Below are positions 1-7,662 of a stretch of DNA of 8,956 bases, piece by piece; positions within the stretch are counted from its first letter, which is position 1; every line of letters begins with the position of its first letter. A program made the translations under genes and the position numbers. The notes below the pieces were generated by a model. It saw only the letters and a program-made list of their open reading frames with translations, did no database searches and was not told the DNA's origin. The DNA comes from an uncultured Bacillota bacterium (GTDB lineage: Bacteria > Bacillota > Limnochordia > Limnochordales > ZCTH02-B6): contig CALFSR010000189.1 of NCBI GenBank assembly GCA_937916565.1, forward strand, positions 1-8,956, in the 5' to 3' direction.

Positions 1-1025
1 CCGCTCATCACCCACAGGGGCGTCGGATCGGACAAATCCTCAAGCAGAAGCACGTCGGCCCGCCGGCCCGGCGCGATGCTACCCACATCGTCCTCCATGC
101 GGTAGTACATGGCCGGGTTCAAGGTCGCCATCCGGTACGCCGCGGCGGGCGGCAAGCCGGCGTCCATCGCGACCCGGACCAGGTGGTCCATGTAACCGTT
201 GGCGGCGATCCAAACGGGCGACGGCCCGTCGGCGGTCAGCATGATCCGGTTGGAGTTCGCCAGTTCCCCGCGCACGGCCGCCGCGAGCTGGGGCAAGTCC
301 GGTCGCAGCGAACTGTGGCGAAGCATAACATACAGGCCCGCCCGGAGCCGATCCATGACCTGGGCAGCATCGATGGCCTCATGGCACGAAGTAAATCCCC
401 GCTGGGCAAGGCGCATCACCCGAGCCGCCGAGGCGCCGGCGCTGTGGCCCTCCACCCGCTTTCCCAGCGCCCGGGCGCGGGCGATGTAGTCCAGCAGGAC
501 CGGGTCTCCCCGCTCCACCATTGACCAACGCGTAAATTCCCCCACCGCCACCACGTCGTCGCGCCCTAGCACCGGCGCCAGTCGCCCGGGCGCAAACAGC
601 CGTTCCTCGTCCGGCCAAAACGAGCGGGAATGGGGCGCAAGAAACCAGCGCACCGACACCGGCATAGCGCGAAAGGCGTCGAGCAGGCGCGAAAACTCTT
701 CGACGCTGAGCAGCGCCATCCAGGGATATGTGTCGGCCACGACCGAAGTTGTTCCCCGGGCTGCCAGCTGTTCCAACGTCACGACGGGCTCGGCGACCAA
801 GTTCAAATGGCAATGGGGCTCCACATAGCCGGGTACCAGGACGCCGCCATCCGCGTCGATCACCGCGTCAGCGGTCGCGCCGTCGCCGCGGGGCATGAGG
901 GCGGCGATGCGGCCGTCCTCAACGACGACGTCGAGGGCCAAGAGATCACCCGTAAACACGTCGAGCACACGCCCGCCACGGATGACCTGCCTCGGCGGGC
1001 GTGTGGGTGCGGCGGAAGGCGTCAA
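1..1025 (-). CDS. yerA: Adenine deaminase, YerA family (partial, C-terminus beyond window)
   Basis: Amidohydrolase-superfamily enzyme of the YerA branch of adenine deaminases, expected to convert adenine to hypoxanthine plus ammonia in purine salvage, in the cytosol. The reading frame is open to the window edge, so only 341 residues are visible; recalled YerA proteins are about 580. Visible motifs: an N-terminal composite beta segment (residues 13-65), metal-binding HxH in PGYVEPHCH (H71, H73), GTTSVVAD (91-98), a GE pair (E163), EGHSAGAS (H194), CHEA (H215), LRHSSLRPD (235-243), TADG (D266), and YYRMEDDVGSIAPGR (307-321). These match the B. subtilis YerA pattern as I remember it. The TTG start at 1025 is chosen because GGGAGGTGG lies 8 bases upstream and an in-frame stop lies further upstream at about 1086. 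It is transcribed divergently from hbd. Adenine deaminase activity is inferred: YerA itself is annotated as putative, and another amidohydrolase substrate is possible. Confidence 0.88.
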   Translation of the reverse strand, partial: MTPSAAPTRPPRQVIRGGRVLDVFTGDLLALDVVVEDGRIAALMPRGDGATADAVIDADGGVLVPGYVEPHCHLNLVAEPVVTLEQLAARGTTSVVADTYPWMALLSVEEFSRLLDAFRAMPVSVRWFLAPHSRSFWPDEERLFAPGRLAPVLGRDDVVAVGEFTRWSMVERGDPVLLDYIARARALGKRVEGHSAGASAARVMRLAQRGFTSCHEAIDAAQVMDRLRAGLYVMLRHSSLRPDLPQLAAAVRGELANSNRIMLTADGPSPVWIAANGYMDHLVRVAMDAGLPPAAAYRMATLNPAMYYRMEDDVGSIAPGRRADVLLLEDLSDPTPLWVMS

Positions 1026-1031
1026 CGCAAG

Positions 1032-1040
1032 CCACCTCCC
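1032..1040 (-). promoter_or_regulatory. Ribosome binding site deciding the yerA TTG start
   Basis: GGGAGGTGG on the minus strand. The GGAGGT core (1034-1039) ends 8 bases before TTG at 1025-1023. No ATG or GTG at a comparable distance continues in frame, which supports the TTG start. Confidence 0.8.
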
Positions 1041-1044
1041 GGAT

Positions 1045-1076
1045 TTGCGGGCTTGCGGCCAGGCCGCGGACCGCAA
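1045..1076 (-). other. Nested stem-loop just upstream of the yerA ribosome binding site
   Basis: TTGCGG (1045-1050) pairs perfectly with CCGCAA (1071-1076). Inside it GCGGC (1055-1059) pairs with GCCGC (1063-1067) around a 3-base loop. The structure ends about 5 bases from the Shine-Dalgarno sequence of yerA, so in the yerA mRNA it would sit next to the ribosome binding site. No U-tract follows, so it is not an intrinsic terminator. Any regulatory role is inference. Confidence 0.4.
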
Positions 1077-1140
1077 CGGGCCCCTTCAGCCGTTTTCCCG
1101 CTTCCCATCGACATACACGGGTTTCAGTTCCGCGCCGGGA

Positions 1141-1190
1141 CAGCGAATCCTCCGCCGGATTGCGGCGGCAAGGAGATCGGGGATTCGCTG
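1141..1190. repeat. 10-bp perfect inverted repeat with an inner hairpin, between yerA and hbd
   Basis: CAGCGAATCC (1141-1150) and GGATTCGCTG (1181-1190) are exact reverse complements. Inside, CCGCCG (1152-1157) pairs with CGGCGG (1163-1168) around a 5-base loop. The element lies in the 227-base gap between two divergent genes, so it could fold in the leader of either transcript or act as a DNA site. I found no convincing -35/-10 pair in this gap. It does not match the purine riboswitch consensus. Confidence 0.5.
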
Positions 1191-1239
1191 CACAACTTTG
1201 ATCCAGATCGGACGGACGCGCCCGGTCATAGGTTTGCTC

Positions 1240-1245
1240 GGAGGT
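1240..1245 (+). promoter_or_regulatory. Ribosome binding site deciding the hbd TTG start
   Basis: GGAGGT at 1240-1245 lies 7 bases before TTG at 1253. The in-frame GTG at 1244 overlaps this Shine-Dalgarno sequence and so cannot be served by it. TTG at 1253 is therefore the better start. Confidence 0.8.
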
Positions 1246-1252
1246 GGCTCGG

Positions 1253-2119
1253 TTGTCCAAGGCCGCAACACTGCATACGATCGGCGTCGTCGGAGCGGGT
1301 ACAATGGGTGCGGGCATCGCCCAGGTCGCGCTGGCAGCAGGGTTCGAGGTGCGCCTCGTCGATGTCGCGGCGGACCTCGTCGAGCGGGGCAGGACGCGCA
1401 TCGCGGCGCAGCTCGAGCGGGATGTAGAGAAAGGACGCATGAGGGCCGCCGACGCCGGCGCCGCCTTGGCGCGGCTTGTGACCGGAACCGACCGGCAGCT
1501 CTTGGCCGCCGCCGACATCGTCATCGAGGCCGTGACGGAGCAGCTCCCGGTCAAGCTCGAGGTATTCGCCGCCCTGGATCAGGTGTGTCGTCCGGGCGTG
1601 ATCTTGGCCAGCAACACGTCGGGCTTAAGCATCACCGCCATGGCGGCCGTCACCCGCAGGCCGGACCTCGTCGTCGGCATGCACTTTTTCAATCCGGCGC
1701 CGGTGATGAAGCTCGTCGAAGTGGTGCGGGGCACCCATACGTCCGACGACACGGTACGGACCGCGGTGGATCTCGCCCGGCAACTGGGCAAGGAACCGGT
1801 CGTGGTGGCCGAATCGCCGCTTTTCATCGTCAACCGGATCCTGTGCCCGATGATCAATGAGGCCATCTTCGCCCTTCAGGAAGGTGTGGCGAGCGCTGAG
1901 GACATCGACCGGGCCATGATGCTGGGCGCCAACCACCCCATCGGCCCCTTGGCCCTCGCGGATCTCGTAGGCCTTGACACGCTCCTTTTCGTGCTGGAGA
2001 CGCTGCATCAGGAAACCGGTGACCCAAAGTACCGGCCGGCACCGCTTTTGCGCAAGCTCGTGCGGGCCGGCCGCCTCGGCCGAAAGACCGGCAGCGGGTT
2101 CTTCGAGTATGGCCGCTGA
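1253..2119 (+). CDS. hbd: 3-hydroxybutyryl-CoA dehydrogenase
   Basis: NAD(P)-dependent 3-hydroxyacyl-CoA dehydrogenase of the short, single-function type. It interconverts 3-hydroxybutyryl-CoA and acetoacetyl-CoA, in butyrate or butanoyl-CoA metabolism or beta-oxidation, in the cytosol. Length is 288 residues, close to the usual 280-290. The N-terminal Rossmann fold shows GxGxxG at residues 14-19 (VVGAGTMGAGIA). NTSGLS contains the candidate catalytic Ser123, HFFNP has His144, and FIVNR has Asn194. The spacings of 21 and 50 residues match the known Ser/His/Asn triad of this family. The C-terminal domain has NHPIGPLALADLVGLD and ends in GRKTGSGFFEY, both typical. No thiolase, crotonase or acyl-CoA dehydrogenase gene is adjacent, so pathway direction cannot be judged. 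It converges on the SulP gene with only 29 bases between the stop codons. Confidence 0.95.
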   Translation: MSKAATLHTIGVVGAGTMGAGIAQVALAAGFEVRLVDVAADLVERGRTRIAAQLERDVEKGRMRAADAGAALARLVTGTDRQLLAAADIVIEAVTEQLPVKLEVFAALDQVCRPGVILASNTSGLSITAMAAVTRRPDLVVGMHFFNPAPVMKLVEVVRGTHTSDDTVRTAVDLARQLGKEPVVVAESPLFIVNRILCPMINEAIFALQEGVASAEDIDRAMMLGANHPIGPLALADLVGLDTLLFVLETLHQETGDPKYRPAPLLRKLVRAGRLGRKTGSGFFEYGR

Positions 2120-2123
2120 TCAC

Positions 2124-2138
2124 CCCGGCTGACCCGGG
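2124..2138. terminator. Short hairpin between convergent hbd and SulP genes (weak candidate terminator)
   Basis: CCCGG (2124-2128) and CCGGG (2134-2138) form a 5-bp stem with a 5-base loop in the 29-base gap between the two convergent stop codons. There is no T-run on either strand, so intrinsic termination here is doubtful. Confidence 0.25.
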
Positions 2139-2148
2139 AACGATCGCG

Positions 2149-3708
2149 TCAGGCCGGGGCCGCGGACGGCGTCGCGGCCCTGGCCATGCCCTGGGCCTCC
2201 AGCCCGGCGCGCACGACGGCAGCGTGAAGACTTAGGGTCACGCGCCGGCGGCCAAGCGTAGGCAGCACGCCTATCCGGGCCAACATGCGCAGGGGCTGCT
2301 GCCCGACGCCGCCGATGTAGAGCTGGCGTCCGGAGCGGCGCAAATCCTCCGCCAGGCGCCCCAGCATCAAGGCGCCCGACTCATCGAGGCTGGTCACGGC
2401 GGAAAAGTCCAGCACCAGCACGCGGGCCGGCAACCGCTCGAGCTGCTCCCTCAGCCGCTCGACCCCGACGAACAAAAGGGGGCCCTCCACGGCGACGACC
2501 TCCACGTCCGGATGGACGGCGATGGGGCTGGTCCGTCCCCGCTCAGCCCATCCCAAGACCGCGTTTAGGGCTCGGGTGCGAACCATCGGCTTCGCCAGTT
2601 CCGCCACGGCAAACAGACCCGCGAGGGCGACGCCGGCGGCGACGGCGATGGTCAGGTCCTGGACGACCGTCAGGACCATCGTCACCACCAGGGTCGCTCC
2701 GTACGTCCAGCGAGCCCGGGGCACGAGGCGCAACCCCTCCAAGTCCGCCATGCGGACCGCAGTAACCATGAGAATGGCGGCCAAGGAGGCGAGGGGAATG
2801 CGGGACGCCCACGGCCCGAAGACGTACACCAAAAAGAACAGAAACACCGCGTGGAGCATGCCGGACAGCCGTGTCTTGGCGCCGCTCTTCGCGTTAACGG
2901 CGGTACGGGCGATGGCGCCGGTGACGGGTACGCCGCCGACCAGCGCGGATACAAGGTTGCCGATGCCTTGGCCGATGAGCTCCCGGTTTCCGTTGTGACG
3001 CTGGCCCGTCATCACGTCTCCGATCTCGGCCGAGAGAAGCGCCTCGATGCTCCCCAAGAGGCAGATAGTGATGGCCGGCATGAGCAGCTGGCCCAGCAGG
3101 CCGGGCTCCGGCCACGGCAAGGCGACTTTGGGCAAACCGGCCGGCAGCTCACCCACCAAGTAGGGCGTATGCACGATCAACTCATTGACGAGTACACCAG
3201 CGAGCAGCCCCCACAAAGACGCGGGGATGGAGCGGCGGAACCAGCGCAGGGCGATGAGCATCCCGGCGGCGGTCGCGGCGGCGACGATAGGCTCCTGCCA
3301 AGCGGCGTCCGCCTGGGAGAGAAAGATGATAACCGCAATGCCGTTGGTAAATCCTGCGATTACGGCGTAGGGCAAATACTTGACAAAGCTCCCCAGGCGG
3401 AGAAGCCCTAGGGCCAGCTGCATGACGCCTGCCATGGCGCCCGCTATGAACATGCCCTCCACCCCGTGGCGCTGGATAATGTCCACGAGCACCACCGTCA
3501 TCGCGCCCGTCGGCCCGCTCACGTTCACGTTGCTGCCGCCAAAGAGAGACGTGGCAAAACCGGCGAAGATGGCCGCGTACAATCCCGCTGCCGGTCCAGC
3601 GCCGCTCGCTATGCCGAAGGCCAGCGCCAGGGGCAATGCGACCAGCGCCACCGTCAACCCGCCCAAAATGTCGCCCCGCCAGCGCCTCCACAACGTGCCC
3701 ATCGCCAC
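2149..3708 (-). CDS. SulP-family inorganic anion transporter with STAS domain
   Basis: Membrane transporter of the SulP/SLC26 family, whose members move sulfate, bicarbonate or other anions, often with H+ or Na+. It has 519 residues, a usual length. The N-terminal hydrophobic domain (about residues 12-375) has many membrane segments and family landmarks: PLALAFGIASGAGPAAGLYAAI (26-47), NVSGPTGAM (62-70), and GGVPVTGAIARTAVNAKSGAK (about 257-277). The C-terminal cytosolic STAS domain (about 398-500) includes the strand-loop-helix VLDFSAVTSLDESGALML starting near residue 432. The GTG at 3708 is preceded by a purine-rich GGGAGGGGG stretch; ATG two codons later is an equally possible start. The substrate cannot be read from sequence: sulfate and bicarbonate are both plausible, and no sulfur-assimilation or carbonic anhydrase gene is adjacent. 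The leader carries a c-di-AMP riboswitch, which argues for a role in ion or osmotic balance. Confidence 0.93.
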   Translation of the reverse strand: MAMGTLWRRWRGDILGGLTVALVALPLALAFGIASGAGPAAGLYAAIFAGFATSLFGGSNVNVSGPTGAMTVVLVDIIQRHGVEGMFIAGAMAGVMQLALGLLRLGSFVKYLPYAVIAGFTNGIAVIIFLSQADAAWQEPIVAAATAAGMLIALRWFRRSIPASLWGLLAGVLVNELIVHTPYLVGELPAGLPKVALPWPEPGLLGQLLMPAITICLLGSIEALLSAEIGDVMTGQRHNGNRELIGQGIGNLVSALVGGVPVTGAIARTAVNAKSGAKTRLSGMLHAVFLFFLVYVFGPWASRIPLASLAAILMVTAVRMADLEGLRLVPRARWTYGATLVVTMVLTVVQDLTIAVAAGVALAGLFAVAELAKPMVRTRALNAVLGWAERGRTSPIAVHPDVEVVAVEGPLLFVGVERLREQLERLPARVLVLDFSAVTSLDESGALMLGRLAEDLRRSGRQLYIGGVGQQPLRMLARIGVLPTLGRRRVTLSLHAAVVRAGLEAQGMARAATPSAAPA

Positions 3709-3742
3709 GGGCTATCCCCCTCCCGCCTGATCGCCGTCGGCC

Positions 3743-3787
3743 AAACAAAAAAGCGCATGCCCAGCCAAGGACGCACCTTGACCGGCC
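3743..3787 (-). terminator. Riboswitch expression platform: candidate intrinsic terminator before the SulP gene
   Basis: On the minus strand, CCGGTCAAGG (3785-3776) can pair with CCTTGGCTGG (3770-3761) around a 5-base loop, giving 10 bp including two G-U pairs. Eight bases later comes TTTTTTGTTT (3752-3743). A competing fold pairs GTGCGT with ATGCGC directly before the T-run. Either would make a transcription terminator about 35 bases ahead of the SulP start, as expected for an OFF-type ydaO switch. The exact pairing is uncertain. Confidence 0.6.
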
Positions 3788-3789
3788 AT

Positions 3790-3916
3790 CCGCTTGGTAA
3801 GCTCCTGCGGGGTTAGCTGACGGGCTCGGGCTACCAAGCTGCCCTACCCGGCGCAAGCCGGGACTCACCCCAACATCCTGGGTCCCCCGCGCCCTTGCCG
3901 GGGCTTCGGAGAAAGG
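3790..3916 (-). ncRNA. Cyclic di-AMP riboswitch (ydaO/yuaA leader)
   Basis: The leader reproduces the conserved blocks of the ydaO aptamer in order on the minus strand: CTCCGAAGCCCC (from 3911), GCGGGGGACCCA, TGGGGTGAGTCCC, a variable hairpin CCCGG/CCGGG, GTAGGGC, then the hallmark block GCCCGAGCCCGTCAGCTAAC followed by CCCGCAGGAG (ending 3802). CTCC (3911-3908) and GGAG (3805-3802) can close P1. GCTTGGTA (3839-3832) is exactly complementary to TACCAAGC (3799-3792), corresponding to the long-range pairing with the 3' tail seen in known ydaO aptamers. In known cases c-di-AMP binding turns the downstream gene off by termination, and a terminator-like hairpin with a T-run follows here. Target genes usually encode potassium or osmolyte transporters or cell-wall hydrolases; here the target is a SulP transporter. 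Identification rests on recalled consensus, not on a covariance search. Confidence 0.9.
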
Positions 3917-3981
3917 ATCGCGACGGCCTCTTGTTCCGCTAATCGAGACTGTAACGCTTCAAAGATTACCACAGCCGCCAC

Positions 3982-4013
3982 AAAAATCAAGCCCGCTCCC
4001 GGTGGGAACGGGC
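3982..4013 (-). terminator. Intrinsic terminator of the acnA operon
   Basis: On the minus strand a 10-bp stem (arms 4013-4004 and 4000-3991, one G-U pair) closes a 3-base ACC loop and is followed by TTGATTTTT (3990-3982). It lies 9 bases after the stop of the 104-residue gene. It separates the acnA unit from the riboswitch-SulP unit, so the latter needs its own promoter between about 3920 and 3981. Confidence 0.9.
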
Positions 4014-4022
4014 GGAATACCG

Positions 4023-4337
4023 CTAGAGCAGCCGCCACTGGCGCAGCCGGTCGAGCACCTCCGGCGGCTCGCTGGTCCAATCCGGTTTCTCGTGGACGCG
4101 GGCCGTACGCATAAGGTACGCGATGTAGAGCGCCCGGACGGTTGCCCGGTCAACCCCCGCGGCCCGGAGGGCATGGGCCACCATTTCCCACGGGTCTTTC
4201 CAGCCGGTGCGCTGCAAGGGACCTGCGAGCTCCTGGAACCGCTCCATGACCTTGTCCCGCATGGCGACGCCCAGGTAGTCATTGACGACCGCCATCGCAT
4301 GGCCGTACTGCTCCGCCCGCCGGTAGAAATCCCACAT
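4023..4337 (-). CDS. Unrecognised 104-residue protein downstream of aconitase
   Basis: I do not recognise this protein. The start ATG at 4337 is preceded by GGTGAG (4350-4345) with 7 bases of spacing. A longer frame reaching 4415 would overlap the end of acnA and has no comparable ribosome site. The protein is soluble-looking, without signal peptide, membrane segment or cysteines. It is rich in aromatic residues (six Trp, five Tyr) and probably mostly helical: residues 1-45 (MWDFYRRAEQYG, then AMRDKVMERFQEL), 47-80 (WKDPWEMVAHALRAAG, then RALYIAYLMRTARV), and a C-terminal segment PPEVLDRLRQWRLL. It begins 53 bases after the acnA stop, with no terminator except a U-less hairpin at that stop, and an intrinsic terminator follows it. 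It is therefore very likely co-transcribed with acnA. Function unknown. Confidence 0.75.
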   Translation of the reverse strand: MWDFYRRAEQYGHAMAVVNDYLGVAMRDKVMERFQELAGPLQRTGWKDPWEMVAHALRAAGVDRATVRALYIAYLMRTARVHEKPDWTSEPPEVLDRLRQWRLL

Positions 4338-4344
4338 GCCGCCG

Positions 4345-4350
4345 CTCACC
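4345..4350 (-). promoter_or_regulatory. Ribosome binding site supporting the short start of the 104-residue gene
   Basis: GGTGAG on the minus strand, 7 bases before ATG at 4337. It favours this ATG over the upstream frame beginning inside acnA. Confidence 0.55.
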
Positions 4351-4390
4351 GTCGTCGCCGCACCCCGCCCGACGTCAACGCCGGGCGCCC

Positions 4391-7093
<2,703 letters not shown>

Positions 7094-7187
7094 AACGTTC
7101 TCCTTTCCCTTGCGTGAATCCGCGCAGCGTCAACCAGCGCAAAGCCACCCAGTGGCCGCGTGCGGCAAATCTCTGCTTCCCAGGGGC

Positions 7188-7216
7188 ATTGTACCACAAC
7201 GCGAACGCGCTGTGCC
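7188..7216 (-). promoter_or_regulatory. Promoter for acnA (extended -10)
   Basis: On the minus strand, TACAAT (7193-7188) is a 5 of 6 match to the -10 consensus and is preceded by TGG, an extended -10. GGCACA (7216-7211) is a weak -35 (3 of 6) with a 17-base spacer. The transcript would begin near 7181, giving a leader of roughly 88 bases. The strong extended -10 makes the weak -35 acceptable. Confidence 0.65.
7195..7214. promoter_or_regulatory. Imperfect palindrome inside the acnA promoter (candidate operator)
   Basis: The 20-base stretch has the symmetric pattern CACA-n-CGCG-nn-CGCG-n-TGTG, with 16 of 20 positions symmetric. It fills the acnA spacer and overlaps its -35 box. A bound repressor would block acnA, and the site ends 6 bases from the divergent -35. 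It does not resemble the CcpC, CcpA or CodY sites known for B. subtilis citB. Operator function is inferred only. Confidence 0.4.
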
Positions 7217-7219
7217 GTT

Positions 7220-7249
7220 TTGACGCCCGGCGCCCCCTTCGGGTATGAT
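7220..7249 (+). promoter_or_regulatory. Sigma-A-type promoter for the 114-residue gene
   Basis: TTGACG (7220-7225), an 18-base spacer, and TATGAT (7244-7249): each box is 5 of 6 to consensus. Transcription would start near 7256, leaving a short leader with the Shine-Dalgarno sequence at 7266. Its -35 lies 3 bases from the acnA -35, so the two promoters are back to back. Confidence 0.8.
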
Positions 7250-7265
7250 CAGGTCGGGTCCCCCC

Positions 7266-7271
7266 GGAGGT
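7266..7271 (+). promoter_or_regulatory. Ribosome binding site deciding the TTG start at 7280
   Basis: GGAGGT lies 8 bases before TTG at 7280. The in-frame GTG two codons later is 14 bases away, which is too far. Confidence 0.75.
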
Positions 7272-7279
7272 GAAACCCG

Positions 7280-7624
7280 TTGAACGTGCGCTTTCCCCGT
7301 TCTCCAAAAGGGCGCATTCCCCATGCGCGCCTATTTGGCAAGCAGCTGCGGGCCCTGCGCAGCGACGAGTACATTGCCCACCTGCTCAAGCAAAACCTTG
7401 AGCTCAAAGCCCTCGTGCGCGCGCTCGCGGAAAAGCTGCTCGATGGAAAGCCGCCGCGGGAGGTGCGCCGCATCCTCCAGGACGTCCTCATCGAGCAGCG
7501 CCGCATCTACAACGAGGCTCTTACCCGCCACGCCATCAAGCAGGCCGACAATGTCGACGAACTGTTGGCCATGCTGGACGAGATCCGCGAAAACGACGGC
7601 GACGCCCACGACGACACCGCCTGA
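7280..7624 (+). CDS. Unrecognised 114-residue charged, probably coiled-coil protein
   Basis: I do not recognise this protein. It has a strong promoter and ribosome binding site of its own and uses TTG as start. Residues 1-28 are basic (PRSPKGRIPHARLFGKQLRALR). Residues 29-54 (SDEYIAHLLKQNLELKALVR then ALAEKL) have leucine-type heptad spacing suggesting a coiled coil. Residues 58-90 (PPREVRRILQDVLIEQRRIY and onward) look like a second amphipathic helix, and the tail from 91 is acidic (DELLAMLDEIRENDGDAHDD). There is no cysteine, signal peptide or membrane segment. A basic head with a coiled coil would suit a DNA-binding or scaffold protein, but no known DNA-binding motif is visible. It is divergent from acnA and convergent with the purine nucleoside phosphorylase gene. 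Being next to the acnA control region, it could be a regulator of that promoter; this is speculation. Confidence 0.8.
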   Translation: MNVRFPRSPKGRIPHARLFGKQLRALRSDEYIAHLLKQNLELKALVRALAEKLLDGKPPREVRRILQDVLIEQRRIYNEALTRHAIKQADNVDELLAMLDEIRENDGDAHDDTA

Positions 7625-7626
7625 AA

Positions 7627-7651
7627 CAGCTCTAGCCGCTGGACCTTTTTT
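7627..7651 (+). terminator. Weak candidate terminator after the 114-residue gene
   Basis: CAGC (7627-7630) and GCTG (7638-7641) form a 4-bp stem with a 7-base loop, and TTTTTT follows at 7646-7651. The T-run and its position just after the stop at 7624 are suggestive, but the stem is short. Confidence 0.35.
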
Positions 7652-7662
7652 GTCTTCGACGG

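Noticed and set aside
1086..1229. A 47-codon frame on the minus strand (starting MTGRVRPIWIKVV) between yerA and hbd
   Set aside because: No Shine-Dalgarno sequence precedes its ATG, it overlaps the inverted-repeat element, and I recognise no similarity. It may be chance in a GC-rich gap.
1026..1252. Purine riboswitch controlling yerA
   Set aside because: The conserved purine aptamer bases and loop sequences are absent; only unrelated GC-rich stems are present.
630..1860. Long overlapping plus-strand frames opposite yerA and across the start of hbd
   Set aside because: They overlap two well-supported genes and have the composition of out-of-frame translation.
3917..3981. Promoter for the riboswitch-SulP transcript (TTGAAG at 3962-3957, or TACAGT at 3953-3948)
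   Set aside because: A promoter must exist here, because a terminator lies upstream, but TTGAAG has no acceptable -10 at 16-18 bases and TACAGT has only a poor -35. I could not choose.
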